64,000 bases of DNA, taken from assembly GCF_000204925.1 (NCBI RefSeq), contig NC_015435.1, positions 672,001 to 736,000 of the forward strand, read 5' to 3'. The translations under genes and the position numbers were made by a program. Positions 51,992 to 63,442 of the stretch are shown piece by piece. The stretch comes from Metallosphaera cuprina Ar-4. Its GTDB lineage: Archaea; Thermoproteota; Thermoprotei_A; Sulfolobales; Sulfolobaceae. The notes beneath the pieces are model-generated. The model was given only the letters and a program-made list of their open reading frames with translations, had not been told where the DNA came from and searched no databases. Position 1 is the stretch's first letter; every line of letters begins with the position of its first letter.

Positions 51992-53137
51992 ATGCAAATC
52001 GCGGTAGTTGGTTCTGGAACGATGGGTCACGGGATAGCAGAAGTGGCTGCTATATCAGGAATGGAGGTTAAGTTAATTGACGTGTCATGGGACATTCTCA
52101 ACAGGGCAAAGGAGAGGATGACCGATTCCTTGAAGAGGTTATACGAGAGAGGCGTTATAAAGGATTCACCCGATTCAATAATGAGCTTAATAGAGATGTC
52201 TGTGAGCTACGACGTCGCTAAAAGCGTCGACTTTGCCATCGAGGCCGTACCGGAGATACTAGATCTGAAGAGAAAGGTTTTCAACGAGCTAGACAAGGTA
52301 GTTCCGAAAGAGTCCATTTTGGCTACAAACACCAGTTCCATACCGATCAGTGACGTTGCAGAGACCACCTCAAGGAAGCAGAAGGTAATCGGAATGCATT
52401 TCTTCAATCCCCCACCACTAATGAAGCTAGTTGAAGTTATTCCTAGCAAATATACCTCTGAAGAGACTGTAGATTTCACTGTCGATCTATCTAAGAAGAT
52501 GGGCAAAACTCCTGTAAGGCTTAGGGTCGAGGTACCCGGTTTCGTAAGCAATAGGATCTTCTTGAGGTTACTTCAAGAAGCATGTAGAGAGGTTGAAGCT
52601 GGCGAGGCTACGATTGAGGAAGTGGACTCCACAGCCAGAAATAAGCTCAATCTACCGATGGGAATTTTTGAACTGGCGGACTACGTTGGTTTGGACGTAG
52701 TGGTAGACCTTTGGAAGGTTATAGTTGAGAGGGGAGCTTCAGATGTCAAGTGCTCCAGCTTTAAGAGAAAGGTAGAGGCGAAAGAGTTGGGGGTTAAGAC
52801 TGGGAAGGGATTTTATACTTACCCTTCACCTGGTAAGTACTCTAAGGTCAAGTTACCTCAGGAAAGTAGACTTAAGCCAGAGCGGCTGATATCTCTTGCA
52901 GTGAATGAGGGAGCTTGGCTCATAGAGAACGACATCGTAAACGCTCATGAAATAGATACTGTAATGAAGTTAGGTTTCAACTTCCCAAAAGGCATTATGG
53001 AAATGGCTGACAGCCTAGGCTTAGAAAACATAGTAAATAATCTTAAAGGAATTTATAATTTAGGCTACAAAGCTTACGAACCCAACCCGATTCTCCTAAA
53101 TATGGTCTCGTCAGGGGCTAAGTTCTACAAGGCTTAA
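51992..53137 (+). CDS. 3-hydroxyacyl-CoA dehydrogenase
   Basis: The 381-residue protein has the NAD site [16 protein letters not shown] at the N-terminus, the catalytic His in [17 protein letters not shown], and GFVSNRIFL. Two C-terminal 3HCDH helical domains follow (about 185-290 and 295-380). No enoyl-CoA hydratase domain is fused. It oxidises 3-hydroxybutyryl-CoA-type substrates and probably serves the 3HP/4HB cycle or fatty-acid turnover. A CTTTTAAA box 25 nt upstream makes it leaderless. The ligase gene follows after 31 nt but has its own promoter. Confidence 0.9.
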   Translation: MQIAVVGSGTMGHGIAEVAAISGMEVKLIDVSWDILNRAKERMTDSLKRLYERGVIKDSPDSIMSLIEMSVSYDVAKSVDFAIEAVPEILDLKRKVFNELDKVVPKESILATNTSSIPISDVAETTSRKQKVIGMHFFNPPPLMKLVEVIPSKYTSEETVDFTVDLSKKMGKTPVRLRVEVPGFVSNRIFLRLLQEACREVEAGEATIEEVDSTARNKLNLPMGIFELADYVGLDVVVDLWKVIVERGASDVKCSSFKRKVEAKELGVKTGKGFYTYPSPGKYSKVKLPQESRLKPERLISLAVNEGAWLIENDIVNAHEIDTVMKLGFNFPKGIMEMADSLGLENIVNNLKGIYNLGYKAYEPNPILLNMVSSGAKFYKA

Positions 53138-53141
53138 AGTT

Positions 53142-53157
53142 TTTAAATTGTTTAAAC
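53142..53157. promoter_or_regulatory. TTTAAATTGTTTAAA element at the CoA-ligase promoter
   Basis: TTTAAATTGTTTAAAC overlaps the TATA-like TTTTTAAATT (53140-53149), 24-25 nt before the ATG at 53169. It repeats the element at 51931. Confidence 0.6.
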
Positions 53158-53168
53158 AGATTCTATTC

Positions 53169-54587
53169 ATGACCGTTCTTCAAGAGTATGAAAGGATTCA
53201 CGAGGAGCTTAGAAAGGAAGGATACATCAACTCTCAATATCCACCAAATCCGTCAGAAAGGCTATGGAATAGGAAAGTAATGACCATGAGCAGAGACGAG
53301 TTAGAAAAGTTGAAGTCGTTCAGGCTGAAGAGGATAGTGAAGTGGGCGTGGGAGAACGTCCCGTTCTACAGGAATTACTGGAAATCTAAGGGGTTCGAGC
53401 CAGACCAGATCAGAGATTGGAAAGATGTGATCAAGATACCTATATTGAGGAAGGATGAGTTGAGAAAAGACCTCTCAGCCAACCCTCCATTCGGATCAAT
53501 TATGGTCCAAGACTTAGCTAAGAGGATTAGATTCGTAGGAGCAACTTCGGGTTCAACTGGCCTTCCGACCTTTCAGGGATGGGGGGCTTTGGAGTTAGAC
53601 TACTTTGAGGAGGCTCAGGCTAGGTACCTATGGACTTTCGCGGAAGTTAAACCTACCACTGTATATGCCAACTATCTCAACATGAGCGGATTTTACAGTT
53701 GGGGACCCCCGTTAGTGGAGACGGCTATGTGGAGGTGTGGAGCTACGGCTATAGCAGGAGGAGGCGAAACATATTTCTCTTGGAAGAACAGGCACAACTT
53801 GATATTTAGGCTATGGAAAGTTGACGTTATGGCTACCACCCCATGGCTACACAGGTTAATAGGAGAGGAGGCCAGGGCTGAAGGTTGGGAGTCACCGTTC
53901 AAGGTACTGTTATTACACGGTGGGGCCGCTGCGGAAAACACTAAGAAGAAGCTGTTCCAAGTACATCCTAACGCCAGGTTGGCAATAAGCGTGTGGGGTA
54001 CTACTGACGGTCACATGGCCGTAGAAGTTCCTGGACACGAAGGTCAGCTCGTGATTTGGGAGGACATGGAGATATTCGATATAGTTGATCCTAAAACAGA
54101 CGAACCTGCCTCGCAAGGGGAGAGAGGCGAGCTCGTAGCCACTCTTCTGAACCACTTCACCATGCCGCTCATAAGGTATAGTTTAGGCGATTACGTTAAG
54201 AACGAGTTCATAACTGAACCGGACGAAAAGTACGGGATAACCCACGCCAGATTCGTAGAACCTATACCGGGGAGAGTGGAGTGGATGTTCAAGGTCAAGG
54301 GTAAACTTCTTCTGCCCATATACGTGGAGGACGCCGTCAATGAGATACCTGAGACTACTGGGATGTTTAACGTCCTCATATACGGTAACGAAATGGATAA
54401 GCTGAGGATAAGAGTAGAAACTAGGAGAACTCTGGTGGACTCCTCTTACGACTCAAGCGCTAGGGAAACTCTGGCGGAAAGGATAGGTCTTAACAAGGAT
54501 GACGTGGAGATAGAGTGGGTTGAGCCCGGGAAGACGGTGTGGACTGGATATAAGCTTCAGGTCTTCCTTGATCAGAGGAAGAAGTGA
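53169..54587 (+). CDS. phenylacetate-CoA-ligase-family acyl-CoA synthetase
   Basis: The 472-residue AMP-forming ligase has the P-loop [13 protein letters not shown] (about 116-128), the adenine-binding [10 protein letters not shown], and a hinge near RYSLGDYV. It belongs to the PaaK-like group rather than the classic acetate synthetases. In Metallosphaera a neighbouring gene of this type has been considered a 4-hydroxybutyrate-CoA ligase; substrate remains open here. The ATG at 53169 is chosen over TTG 53148 because the TATA box is 24-25 nt before it. The stop is 3 bp from the convergent debranching-enzyme stop. Confidence 0.82.
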   Translation: MTVLQEYERIHEELRKEGYINSQYPPNPSERLWNRKVMTMSRDELEKLKSFRLKRIVKWAWENVPFYRNYWKSKGFEPDQIRDWKDVIKIPILRKDELRKDLSANPPFGSIMVQDLAKRIRFVGATSGSTGLPTFQGWGALELDYFEEAQARYLWTFAEVKPTTVYANYLNMSGFYSWGPPLVETAMWRCGATAIAGGGETYFSWKNRHNLIFRLWKVDVMATTPWLHRLIGEEARAEGWESPFKVLLLHGGAAAENTKKKLFQVHPNARLAISVWGTTDGHMAVEVPGHEGQLVIWEDMEIFDIVDPKTDEPASQGERGELVATLLNHFTMPLIRYSLGDYVKNEFITEPDEKYGITHARFVEPIPGRVEWMFKVKGKLLLPIYVEDAVNEIPETTGMFNVLIYGNEMDKLRIRVETRRTLVDSSYDSSARETLAERIGLNKDDVEIEWVEPGKTVWTGYKLQVFLDQRKK

Positions 54588-54590
54588 CAT

Positions 54591-56423
54591 TTAAGAGTAG
54601 TTGATCACGTTTTTTAAAGCCCTTAACGTCTCCGCAACGCTCCAAGCCTGAGCTATACAACCGCCTTTCTTAAATGGAGCTATGTCCTCAAAGAGCTCTG
54701 GGATAAATCCCCCTTCTTTTGCAGCCAAAGTCAAAAGAGGACTGAACTGATTAATTATGTTCTTTAACTTTAGTGAATCGTATTCAAAGTTTAATTTCGC
54801 GTCAACGTAAATACCTATTAACCAAGGCCAAATAGGTCCGTTATGATACGCTCTATCCCTAGAGTCCCTTGAACCTCTATAGTAGGGTGTGTATCCTTTA
54901 TCCTTCCTCGATAAAGTGCTGAGTCCATACGGTCTCAGAAGCTCAGATTCAACCACTTCAATTACCCTTCTACCAACTTCTTTGCTTACAACGGGAAAAG
55001 GAAGCCCTACAGCAAAGAGCTGGTTAGGTCTTGTTTCCGTTCCAGGCTTATCGTCCAGTCCAATGAAATCATAAAGGCCTTTCTCTGAGGGGAACTTTTC
55101 CATGAAAGCCGATCTAACCTTCTCAGCCTTATCCCAGAACTCAGGATCGTTAATTCCAAGTTTCTTTGAAAAGTAGTTCATGATCATGAGGGCGTTATAC
55201 CAGAGGGCGTTTATCTCGACTGCCGCTCCCTCCCTAGGCGTTACAACGGTACCGTTAAACTGAGCGTCCATCCACGTTCTAGGGGCTCCTGTGTGGTAAA
55301 GAAGGTTACCCTTATTTAATACCGTACCGTTTCCTTTCCAATACCAGTCTACCACTTCTAACATCCTTGGAAATATCTTCTTTAGAAACTCGATGTCATT
55401 AGTATACTCAAAGTATTTGTATACTGCATTTATTCCCCAAAGGGACACATCAACCCCCTTGTAAGCGATCTCACTGTTGCCTAGGAAGTTGTTGGGCATC
55501 ATGCCTTTATATAAAACGTCAAAGTATCTAGTGAGGATGTTTTTAGCCTGATCAAATAGTCCGTTGAGGAGAAGTATCCCTTCTAGGGATATCATTGTGT
55601 CCCTTCCCCACTCATCAAACCAATGGTATCCAGCTATTATTGCGTATGAGTCTCCCGTCTTAACGACGAAGCTCCTAGCCCCATAAGATAGCAACTCTAT
55701 CACATCTCTGGGCTTCCTTTTCGGAATCTCTTCCATGAAATTACCACTGTAGAAGTCCAGCTCAACCCTATTCCCTTTAGTGGATATACAGAACGGGTTG
55801 TATAAATCGTCTAAGTAATTGGTACCTCTCTCATAGTCCAATCTGTAAAAGAAGTTATAGTACCAATACTCTGTTCTTTCAATCGAATGATCACCTCTCA
55901 CCCTCATATTTAGGAAGGGAATCCCGTTAGCCATAAGAGACGTCTCCTGACCAATTTTGTAGGAAAACACTGGCCTTCTATCCTTTAACGTAACGTGATG
56001 GCTCCTAAAAGTAACGAGGGGGCATATATTCAACACTCCCCTATTGGAGGTATAAGATAGGGTTATCGCATTATAACCTCTGTGAACTAAAAGCGTCTTT
56101 ATAACTTTCGAGCTCCCGAACGTGAATTCCCAAGTTATGTAATTTTCTCCTCTTTCAATTTGATAAAGGAATTTGTATCCGGCCGGATAGAACACGTTGT
56201 TTGTGTAATGGTTTGTCGATAAAGGATATTCCTGGCCGTCAGTTATGAGGAAATCCTCCACCTTAGAAAGGACAACGTATCTCCTATGAGGAGGATCCTG
56301 AGGAACTATCAATAGGCCATGATATGTCCTAGAGTTTATACCGCAAACAGTGGAGGACGAATATCCTCCTGTACCGGTCGGTATTATCCATTCAAGCTCC
56401 TCACACTCGGCAGGATCTATCAT
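54591..56423 (-). CDS. amylo-alpha-1,6-glucosidase (glycogen debranching)
   Basis: The 610-residue protein has the archaeal-bacterial GDE layout. The N-terminal domain begins [27 protein letters not shown]; the C-terminal (alpha/alpha)6 domain has [24 protein letters not shown] and [16 protein letters not shown]. It removes alpha-1,6 branches from glycogen. It is the third gene of the nucleotidyltransferase-glucoamylase-debranching operon; only 4 nt separate it from the glucoamylase. Confidence 0.9.
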   Translation of the reverse strand: MIDPAECEELEWIIPTGTGGYSSSTVCGINSRTYHGLLIVPQDPPHRRYVVLSKVEDFLITDGQEYPLSTNHYTNNVFYPAGYKFLYQIERGENYITWEFTFGSSKVIKTLLVHRGYNAITLSYTSNRGVLNICPLVTFRSHHVTLKDRRPVFSYKIGQETSLMANGIPFLNMRVRGDHSIERTEYWYYNFFYRLDYERGTNYLDDLYNPFCISTKGNRVELDFYSGNFMEEIPKRKPRDVIELLSYGARSFVVKTGDSYAIIAGYHWFDEWGRDTMISLEGILLLNGLFDQAKNILTRYFDVLYKGMMPNNFLGNSEIAYKGVDVSLWGINAVYKYFEYTNDIEFLKKIFPRMLEVVDWYWKGNGTVLNKGNLLYHTGAPRTWMDAQFNGTVVTPREGAAVEINALWYNALMIMNYFSKKLGINDPEFWDKAEKVRSAFMEKFPSEKGLYDFIGLDDKPGTETRPNQLFAVGLPFPVVSKEVGRRVIEVVESELLRPYGLSTLSRKDKGYTPYYRGSRDSRDRAYHNGPIWPWLIGIYVDAKLNFEYDSLKLKNIINQFSPLLTLAAKEGGFIPELFEDIAPFKKGGCIAQAWSVAETLRALKNVINYS

Positions 56424-56427
56424 GCAC

Positions 56428-58278
56428 CTAGTATTTACCGTGGTATTTATTTAATGTGATTATTAATTCAGCGTGGGACCAAACCAGCGGCATAACAGAA
56501 GTGGATTCAAACGTGTCAGGATTAACTTGTTCCGGTAGGAAGCCTGAGGGCGCCGCCTTACTCATAACCCAATTTATCAATTCCTTGGCTTTGTTCATTT
56601 TTGAGGTATCTATGAAATATTGTGCAAGCCATAACGTCGTAATGATCCACGGGTTTGGTTTAGACCCTCTCTTCTGATACATATCGTTCTCATATCTAGC
56701 TACACCTCCGTTTATCATTAACTTGTTCTCCACGGCCTCCATAGTTGATATCATGATTGGATCGTTAGGTTCTACCATACCGAAGAAGTAAGGTGCGTAC
56801 ATACTCGCATCAACAGTTCTGTCAGGTTGATAGTTTTCGTCCAGTCTCCTCAAGAACCTCCCGTTATATACCATTCTAGATAGGGCCTGCTCTTTCATCG
56901 TTTTAGCCACGTCTAACGCGTCCTCAGATAAGCTCTGATCTCCCATTCCTCTCGCCAGTAGGGCACCTTTTAAGAGTCCTGCGTAAACCGTCGAAACTGT
57001 GTATATGTGCACGCCATATCTTTCCTCCCACAGATCGAAACTGGGTTTGGGTAAACCGTCTTCTGTGAACCTCATCATGAACTGCATAGCGGGCTTAACG
57101 AACTTCCTGTAAATGTCCGTGAGCTCATCTAGATCCTTGTATCTCCTGAAGTGGTCCCCTATAGCCCAGACTTCAAGGGCAGTCTCATCCTCTTGGATTG
57201 GCAATATCCTCTTCGAATTAAATATCCAAGGATGCCAGGAGCTAGCTAAAGTTCTGTTAGGGTTGTACTTGTGATATAGAAACCCCTCCGGGTTAGCTAT
57301 CTCCTTCACGAAGTTGAAATGCCTCATTGCTAGTTCTCCGTAACCTGCTATATCAAGTGCGTGGGCAGCAATGGCGCCGTCCCTAGGCCAAAAGTATTGA
57401 TACGAATCACCGTATATGTTAACAAAAGAGAAGTCGGATGACGCTATAATAGAACCGTTGATGTCCATGTGATTCTTTATTGTGATCAAGCTCACGTTGT
57501 AAAGCCTGTTCTCGTGATCCGACGACCAGTTTCCCTTAGATAACCAACTCTTCCAAAACTGGAAAACGGAAACGAAGTTGCTCTCAATTTTAGCTGGGCT
57601 CATTACCTCCATTGTTTTCCAAAGCTCCTCCAGTGATCTAGCCAGAGCAATAGTGTAGTACGCCTTTACAAAATTCTTTGCTCTTAGGTTCAGTTCTATT
57701 CCTACGGCAGACCTCACGTTTCCGTGAGCTATTGGACTTCCGTTTAGGCTTCCGTCCTTAACGTCTTCAAGCGGATCATCTTTAGTTGCTGAAAACTCCA
57801 TGTTGTTCAGTTCGGTCGACATCAACTTGATCCCCAGGTATCGCTTGGATTTGTAGTGTATTAGAGACCACGTTTTGGGATCAAAGAAGGCCGTATCTCC
57901 AAAAGGGTTGGAATAAATATTGAAATCATGAATAAAGAACAACTTAAGCTTATCATCGACTCCGTTTTTAGAGAGTACCTTTATTATTGAAGTTAAGACC
58001 GGTTCGTCAATATCTACAAAGTTATAGGAGGTTATTTCTAGTCCCAAACTCTCAACGTTCCATTTTATCTCGACTAGATTAGACTCCTCCTCGTAATGAA
58101 CTTCCGCCTTCCAGTTCTCATCTAATGACAGAGACTTCCCATCCCAAATAGCTATTCTGACTGGGTTTCCCGAGCTCTGGTTTTCCATTCCAACATATGG
58201 GTAATACAAATCCACTATCCTTCCGAGCTCGTCGAAGTTAACTAAAATTTTTCCGTTTCCTACTCCGGCTATCCTCAT
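56428..58278 (-). CDS. glucoamylase, GH15 family
   Basis: The 616-residue protein has the prokaryotic GH15 plan: an N-terminal super-beta-sandwich ([19 protein letters not shown]) and a catalytic (alpha/alpha)6 barrel. The barrel has [14 protein letters not shown], the general-acid Glu in [13 protein letters not shown], and LPEQVNP near the end. It cuts glucose from non-reducing ends of alpha-glucans. No signal peptide, so it acts on intracellular glycogen. Operonic with its neighbours (7 nt and 4 nt gaps). Confidence 0.9.
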   Translation of the reverse strand: MRIAGVGNGKILVNFDELGRIVDLYYPYVGMENQSSGNPVRIAIWDGKSLSLDENWKAEVHYEEESNLVEIKWNVESLGLEITSYNFVDIDEPVLTSIIKVLSKNGVDDKLKLFFIHDFNIYSNPFGDTAFFDPKTWSLIHYKSKRYLGIKLMSTELNNMEFSATKDDPLEDVKDGSLNGSPIAHGNVRSAVGIELNLRAKNFVKAYYTIALARSLEELWKTMEVMSPAKIESNFVSVFQFWKSWLSKGNWSSDHENRLYNVSLITIKNHMDINGSIIASSDFSFVNIYGDSYQYFWPRDGAIAAHALDIAGYGELAMRHFNFVKEIANPEGFLYHKYNPNRTLASSWHPWIFNSKRILPIQEDETALEVWAIGDHFRRYKDLDELTDIYRKFVKPAMQFMMRFTEDGLPKPSFDLWEERYGVHIYTVSTVYAGLLKGALLARGMGDQSLSEDALDVAKTMKEQALSRMVYNGRFLRRLDENYQPDRTVDASMYAPYFFGMVEPNDPIMISTMEAVENKLMINGGVARYENDMYQKRGSKPNPWIITTLWLAQYFIDTSKMNKAKELINWVMSKAAPSGFLPEQVNPDTFESTSVMPLVWSHAELIITLNKYHGKY

Positions 58279-58285
58279 AGTCGCA

Positions 58286-59530
58286 TCAAGTCAGTACCGT
58301 ATCATGTATTTTACTTCCGGTATTAATTACCTTGTGAGGATATATCCTAGAGTTCACTATCTCCGTATTAGAGTCTATCATTACGTCGTCCCCTATTACG
58401 CTTCTAACGATCTTCGCACCACCCCTGATCTCAACGTGTCTAGCTATGACGGAATCCTCTATCACGACTCCCTCACCGATATATGCTCTATCCATCACTG
58501 AACTCCTTATTATTTTAACGTTATTCTTAATTATTGAAAAGTTATCTATAGTTGAGGTCTCGATGTACACGTTGTTACCAATCTGACAATGCCTTCCGAT
58601 TATAACGCTTCCTTCAATTTTGAGCTTCCCCTTTCTATACTTCATAGCTATTACGTTCCTTCTCCTTATGGAGTCGGGGCTCGTTCCTTGGACGAACACT
58701 CTCTTATCGCTGTCGACCCTTTTTCCGCCTATCTCCCTCTCGTCCAGAGTTCCTAACAGAACCTTCATAGCCTCAAGGTATCTCTCCGGAGTGCCAACGT
58801 CAAACCACAGCGAATCGGTGACGTAGCCGTAAACTGGATAACCTCTCTCTATCAAGAAGGGTATTATGTCCTTCCCGAAGTCCATCTTCCCCTCCTCTCT
58901 CATTAACGACACCTCCTCGCTCGAAAATACGTCTCTAATCTTAGGAGATAGAACGTAAACTCCAGTGTTTATGAGGTTTGAAGGGGCCTCTCCCTCCTTT
59001 GGTTTCTCCACGAACCTTTTTATCCTCAAGTCCTCATCTACGTCGGCTACACCAAACTCTTTAACGTCTTTCCATTTCTTCAGGACAATTGTCATTAACG
59101 CTTTTTTTGAAATGTGATATTCAATTAGTTTTGCTAAGTCAAGCTTTATTAAATTATCACCTTGTATGACAACAGTGATATCATTTATTCTATAATAATC
59201 CATATTTATCCTAACAGAGTCGGCGTTTCCAATGCTATCGACTCTAGGTTGATATTTAAAATGAACTCGCGGTTTTATTCTATATCTAGCAGAGAAACCT
59301 ATGCCCTCTTTGAACGTGTCGAAGATGGACTTGTAGTTAACGTAACCCTTAACACCGAAAATGAACTCCTTTACCCCTTGTCTAGCAAGCTCTAGTATGG
59401 GGAACTCCAAAAGGGGTCTGTTGAGGAGCCTAACCGTAGCCTTAGAGGTCTCTACTGTAAGAGGTCTCATCCTGGTAGCTTCGCCACCGATAGGGATAAT
59501 TACTCTTATATCCTCTGGAGTCCATTGCAT
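58286..59530 (-). CDS. sugar-phosphate nucleotidyltransferase with left-handed beta-helix
   Basis: The 414-residue protein begins [19 protein letters not shown] (nucleotide-binding loop). It has the metal Asp in VVIQGDNLI and the sugar-binding [23 protein letters not shown]-terminal left-handed beta-helix of hexapeptide repeats (about 290-410) follows. In this glycogen locus it most likely makes ADP- or UDP-glucose for the glycogen synthase; a mannose-1-phosphate guanylyltransferase role cannot be excluded. It shares a 35-bp divergent promoter with the GH57 gene. Confidence 0.85.
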   Translation of the reverse strand: MQWTPEDIRVIIPIGGEATRMRPLTVETSKATVRLLNRPLLEFPILELARQGVKEFIFGVKGYVNYKSIFDTFKEGIGFSARYRIKPRVHFKYQPRVDSIGNADSVRINMDYYRINDITVVIQGDNLIKLDLAKLIEYHISKKALMTIVLKKWKDVKEFGVADVDEDLRIKRFVEKPKEGEAPSNLINTGVYVLSPKIRDVFSSEEVSLMREEGKMDFGKDIIPFLIERGYPVYGYVTDSLWFDVGTPERYLEAMKVLLGTLDEREIGGKRVDSDKRVFVQGTSPDSIRRRNVIAMKYRKGKLKIEGSVIIGRHCQIGNNVYIETSTIDNFSIIKNNVKIIRSSVMDRAYIGEGVVIEDSVIARHVEIRGGAKIVRSVIGDDVMIDSNTEIVNSRIYPHKVINTGSKIHDTVLT

Positions 59531-59565
59531 GTATATTTATCTGTTGAATCCCTCTTAAGTATATT
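59531..59565. promoter_or_regulatory. 35-bp face-to-face divergent promoter of the glycogen locus
   Basis: GTATATTTAT (59531-59540) is about 29 nt before the GH57 start on the plus strand. The minus-strand reading of CTTAAGTATAT (about 59553-59563) is about 28 nt before the nucleotidyltransferase start. Each TATA box abuts the other gene's ATG, so synthesis and breakdown operons may compete for initiation. Confidence 0.6.
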
Positions 59566-60900
59566 ATGACCAACAAGATAGTGTTAGGCTTTGAAGTTCA
59601 TCAGCCGTTCAGAATTAGGAAGGACGCTTTTTGGAACCCAAGATTTAGAGGTTCGATTGAGGAGAAGTACTTTGATAACGAATTAAACAGGCAAATATTT
59701 GAAAGAGTTAAGGCTAAGTGTTACATACCAGCCACTAGCATAGTAATGGAGGAGATTGAGGCGGGAGAAGACGAGGGAAGGGAAGTTAAGTTCTTCTACT
59801 CTGTGTCCGGGACGTTGTTGGAACAAGCTGAAAGATGGGGAAAAGACTTCCTAGACCTTCTTCAGTTACTTTCATCAACGAAAAAGGTGGAGTTTCTAGC
59901 TCAGACCTACTATCACTCAGTCACCTCCTTATGGGAGGATAAGACGGAATGGAGAGAGCAAGTTAAGTCCCATTTGGAGGCTTTGAAGTCTCTCCTTGGT
60001 CAAAACCCTGTTACTTTTGAGAACACAGAGCTGCTGACTGACCCCTCAATAGTTCAAGAGGCTGAGGAATTGGGTTTCAAGGGTCTAATCATGGAGGGAA
60101 AGGAGAGCGTCCTTAATGGAAAGTCACCCAACTTTGTGTTCAGGAGAAAAGATGGGAACATATCAATCCTTCCAAGGAACTACGTGTTAAGCGACGATAT
60201 TGCTTTCAGGTTCTCCAACACCAAATGGGATCAATATCCATTAACAGCACAGAAGTACTCTGAGTGGATTAGATCAACACCAGGTCAACTCGTTACTGTG
60301 TTCGTGGATTATGAGACTTTTGGAGAGCACAATTGGAAGGAGAGCGGTATCTTAGAATTTCTAAGATGGTTACCTAGGGAACTGAACAAGGTTGGGGTCA
60401 CGATGAGTCTTCCAAGGGAGGTGATAAACAGTCCATATTATGACCTGGAAATAGAGGGCATATCGTCCTGGGCTGACGTTAGGAAGGATCACTCTAGTTG
60501 GTTAGGCAACATAATGCAGTGGGCCTATGACGAAGCTGTGAGGAGGGCGGAGATGCCATCAAGGGAGTTAGGTGGGGATTACCTTAAAGCGTGGAAACGC
60601 TTCACCACAAGTGACAACTATTATTACCTTTTCACGGAAGGCGGTGGGCCCGGTGAGGTGCACTCTTACTTTAACGCATACAACTCACCCATTGATGGTT
60701 TCCTAAACGAGTTCTACGCCGTTAACGCATTCCTCCATGAGGAATTGAGCAAGTTAGGGATTAACAACGAACCCTTCTTCTTCTATAAGGGAGGAAAGAA
60801 GGTAGGCATAGCATGGAACGAGTCCGAATTCATGGAGGTCTTGAAAAGAGACGAATCGCTTAAAGAGAACGTTAAGTATTTGAGAGAGTGGTTAAAGTGA
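59566..60900 (+). CDS. GH57-family alpha-amylase-like glycoside hydrolase
   Basis: The 444-residue protein starts with the GH57 motif LGFEVHQPFRIR. It has the nucleophile Glu in TFENTELL (about residue 147) and the acid Asp in VFVDYETFGEHNW. The last GH57 motif resembles ISSWADVRKDHSSWLGN. It hydrolyses internal alpha-1,4-glucan bonds or transfers glucan chains. It overlaps glycogen synthase by 4 nt, the usual GH57-GlgA pairing in Sulfolobales. Confidence 0.9.
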   Translation: MTNKIVLGFEVHQPFRIRKDAFWNPRFRGSIEEKYFDNELNRQIFERVKAKCYIPATSIVMEEIEAGEDEGREVKFFYSVSGTLLEQAERWGKDFLDLLQLLSSTKKVEFLAQTYYHSVTSLWEDKTEWREQVKSHLEALKSLLGQNPVTFENTELLTDPSIVQEAEELGFKGLIMEGKESVLNGKSPNFVFRRKDGNISILPRNYVLSDDIAFRFSNTKWDQYPLTAQKYSEWIRSTPGQLVTVFVDYETFGEHNWKESGILEFLRWLPRELNKVGVTMSLPREVINSPYYDLEIEGISSWADVRKDHSSWLGNIMQWAYDEAVRRAEMPSRELGGDYLKAWKRFTTSDNYYYLFTEGGGPGEVHSYFNAYNSPIDGFLNEFYAVNAFLHEELSKLGINNEPFFFYKGGKKVGIAWNESEFMEVLKRDESLKENVKYLREWLK

Positions 60901-62591
60901 AGAGGATAGAATCGCTCTGGGTGCCAGATTCTCTTGAAAGGGTCTGGATGATATCGTTTGAATTTAGGGGCGTAACTAGCTCCGGAGGATTGGGTGCCGC
61001 AGTTCACGCGATAAGCACTTCTTTAGTTAAAAGGGGGACGAAGGTCACCGTAATCATGCCTAGTCATGGAAGACATATGGACGGGCTGTTTAGGAGTAAA
61101 TTGAAGCTACAGGAGATAGCTACGTCAGTATCAGGTGTCAGGAAAGGTCTTGACGGTATGAGCTATCCGTTTAAGCTTGGTTTCGAAAGGGGAGAGTTGG
61201 ACGGGGTTGAGATAGTTCTAGTTAAGGGACTTGACTACGATACTGGGAGGTTAATGGATTCGTGGAGCGTTTACGAGTTCTCTATGGAGAAGTCTGCACT
61301 GTTAACCAGAGGAGTTGAGCACCTGATCTCAAGACTTAATTTAGGAGAAGTGCCCTCACTCATCCACGTTCACGATTGGCACTCAGTGGTCCCAGGGGTT
61401 AAGGCTAAGATGAGCTTAGAGGAGAGGAGGGTGGTTGTACCTTTGGTGTACACTGTCCACCTTCTCAACAAGGTTGGAGCTCCTTGGCACTACGCCTCAG
61501 AGGATTGGTCCGGACTGGAGAACTGCAATCACTACATTTGGATGGTCTCTAAACACGAATTAAGGAGAACCAAAGACGTTTGGGATCTCTGTGAAGGTAA
61601 GATTGAGAAGTTCGGGCTTTATGAAGCCGATCTAATAACGTCAGTTAGTAAAAGTTACCTTTTGAACGACGTCCTCCCATTCGTAGGAGGCTTCGCCGAG
61701 AACAAATCTTGCGTTATTTATAACGGTACTGATTGGGACGTGAACCAAATCAAGGGTTACGGCGTTTCGATAGCTGGCTCGGATAGGAGAGACGTGATTA
61801 GGGAGAGATTGCTCTCTTCCTTAAAGGATTATAGATTCGTTCCATCTGATTACAACGTTGGGAACGTGCTGTGGTCTCACCGAACTAGACTCGGAATCAG
61901 AGACGATTGGACGTACGAACCTCTCGAGAGAGGTCAACTAGTGCTTTTTGCCGGTAGATTGGTCTATCAGAAGGGAGTGGATCTCCTCCTTAGGGCTTTT
62001 AGAGGAGTGATAAACAAGATCCCTGACGCTAGGCTGGTCATTCTGGGCATCCCGTCTGACGATTTCGGTCTACTGCAAGACATAATCGAAAAGGCATCAG
62101 AACTTAAAGATAACGTGAGGTTAATGGCAGTTAGCTCTATGGATCAAAACTTATTTAAACTGTGGCATTACTCAGCCTCTATCTTGGCCATGCCGTCGAG
62201 ATGGGAACCGTTCGGTATAACCGCTATAGAGGCTATGGCGTCTGGAACCCCAGTCGTCGCTTCAGCTGTTGGGGGTTTGGTAGAGATCGTTGACGATCTG
62301 AGAGGAAGTGAGAACGGGAACGGTTTCCTTGTGGAAAGGGAGAACATAAACTCGATCACATCATCTATACTTGACTCGCTCTACTTATCTATTTTCAGCG
62401 AGACCGGAGACCCTAGTTGGCTCAACAACGTCACTCAGAGCATAAAGGAGAAAAACTGGAATAAAGTTAGAGAAAACGCTATAAGGAAAGTGGACTCCAC
62501 GTTCAGATGGGATAAGATAGCTGAGAGAGCTTCAGATTGTTACTCCAAGGCAATAGTTATGGCAAAGTATAGGGCTATGGCATACCTATAG
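60897..62591 (+). CDS. glgA: glycogen synthase, GT5 family
   Basis: The 564-residue GT-B enzyme has the N-terminal acceptor loop SSGGLGAAVHAIS and VIMPSHGRHMDG. A C-terminal nucleotide-sugar domain contains FAGRLVYQKGVDLLLRA and the EX7E-type segment EPFGITAIEAMASGTPVVAS. It elongates alpha-1,4-glucan from ADP- or UDP-glucose. I choose GTG 60897 (MKRIESLWVPDS), which overlaps the upstream TGA as GTGA; GTG 60888 would add three residues. Confidence 0.92.
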   Translation: MKRIESLWVPDSLERVWMISFEFRGVTSSGGLGAAVHAISTSLVKRGTKVTVIMPSHGRHMDGLFRSKLKLQEIATSVSGVRKGLDGMSYPFKLGFERGELDGVEIVLVKGLDYDTGRLMDSWSVYEFSMEKSALLTRGVEHLISRLNLGEVPSLIHVHDWHSVVPGVKAKMSLEERRVVVPLVYTVHLLNKVGAPWHYASEDWSGLENCNHYIWMVSKHELRRTKDVWDLCEGKIEKFGLYEADLITSVSKSYLLNDVLPFVGGFAENKSCVIYNGTDWDVNQIKGYGVSIAGSDRRDVIRERLLSSLKDYRFVPSDYNVGNVLWSHRTRLGIRDDWTYEPLERGQLVLFAGRLVYQKGVDLLLRAFRGVINKIPDARLVILGIPSDDFGLLQDIIEKASELKDNVRLMAVSSMDQNLFKLWHYSASILAMPSRWEPFGITAIEAMASGTPVVASAVGGLVEIVDDLRGSENGNGFLVERENINSITSSILDSLYLSIFSETGDPSWLNNVTQSIKEKNWNKVRENAIRKVDSTFRWDKIAERASDCYSKAIVMAKYRAMAYL

Positions 62592-62600
62592 GTGAGAGGA

Positions 62601-62807
62601 TTGAAGGTCACAGTATATCTTGCTAGGGAAAGGAAAGAGAAGGAAGTCGAACTTGATTTCAACTCCACTGTAAGGGACCTGGTGAGAAAATTGGGTTTCA
62701 CTGTACAAGGCGTGGTTGTGTTAAGGAATGGTCAACCTGTTCTAGATGACGAGAAGTTAAAAGAGGGAGACAATCTAACTCTAGTCCAGACTGCCTCGGG
62801 TGGGTAA
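62601..62807 (+). CDS. Urm1/SAMP/MoaD-like ubiquitin-fold sulfur carrier
   Basis: The 68-residue beta-grasp protein ends in SGG, the di-glycine needed for adenylation and thiocarboxylate formation or protein conjugation. A core strand pattern (KVTVYLARERKEKEVELD...TVRDLVRKLG...LKEGDNLTLVQ) matches ThiS/MoaD/Urm1. It could supply sulfur to the TtuA-type tRNA thiolase at 22 kb or tag proteins for the proteasome, as archaeal Urm1 does. The start is TTG 62601, because GGTGA (62591-62595) is spaced 5 nt from it. Confidence 0.85.
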   Translation: MKVTVYLARERKEKEVELDFNSTVRDLVRKLGFTVQGVVVLRNGQPVLDDEKLKEGDNLTLVQTASGG

Positions 62808-63435
62808 ACTGAATCTAGCCGACCTAAAGAGTTTGGATAAAACGAAAAGAGAGGAGGCTTGGAGGACCCTAGAGGCTCAGCTAGCTAGCGATTATAGACC
62901 TTTACTGAAATACAGGCTCTTCCTCAGATCTCTTCTTTGGAGCAACGTTCAGGGCGTTAGGGAGCAAGCTTGGGAACATTTACCTCTCTATAAACGCTTG
63001 AGCGTGAAGGGAATAGAGAGGACTTTCTCGCACAGATCAGAGCGAGTTAGACTTACGGCATGGCAGAATTACACCGTCTGCCTAGAATTAGGGATCGTTA
63101 ATAAGGCTCAACTATTGAGGCTAAAGCAACATTTCTGGAGGTTACTGAGATCATACTATCCTACAGTGAAGAAGAGGGCTTGGAGGTTAATCCCTTCCTT
63201 AGTTGATCATGAAATAATAACGTCCAGAGATAGCGAAAGAATAATCAACTTCCTTAGATATGGGAGGGCTAACGTAAGGATAATGGCGTGGTATTACTCT
63301 AGTTACCTGTTAGAAAGAAGAGTATTATCACGTGAACAACTGGAAGATAGCCTAACCTATTTGAGAGACTTGACAAACTTTGAGTCAAACATATCTAGGA
63401 AGGCGAAAAGAATATTGAAAAGCTTGGAGTCGTGA
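62800..63435 (+). CDS. HEAT-like helical repeat protein
   Basis: The 211-residue protein is made of about six helix-pair repeats with a recurring R-x-x-AW-x-x-L pattern: REEAWRTL, REQAWEHL, RLTAWQNY, KKRAWRLI, RIMAWYYS and RKAKRIL. This indicates a HEAT/ARM-type solenoid, usually a protein- or RNA-binding scaffold. Its GTG start overlaps the Urm1-like stop by 8 nt. No catalytic motif. A link to the ubiquitin-like carrier is suggested only by the coupling. Confidence 0.68.
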   Translation: MGKLNLADLKSLDKTKREEAWRTLEAQLASDYRPLLKYRLFLRSLLWSNVQGVREQAWEHLPLYKRLSVKGIERTFSHRSERVRLTAWQNYTVCLELGIVNKAQLLRLKQHFWRLLRSYYPTVKKRAWRLIPSLVDHEIITSRDSERIINFLRYGRANVRIMAWYYSSYLLERRVLSREQLEDSLTYLRDLTNFESNISRKAKRILKSLES

Positions 63436-63442
63436 GGTTAGA

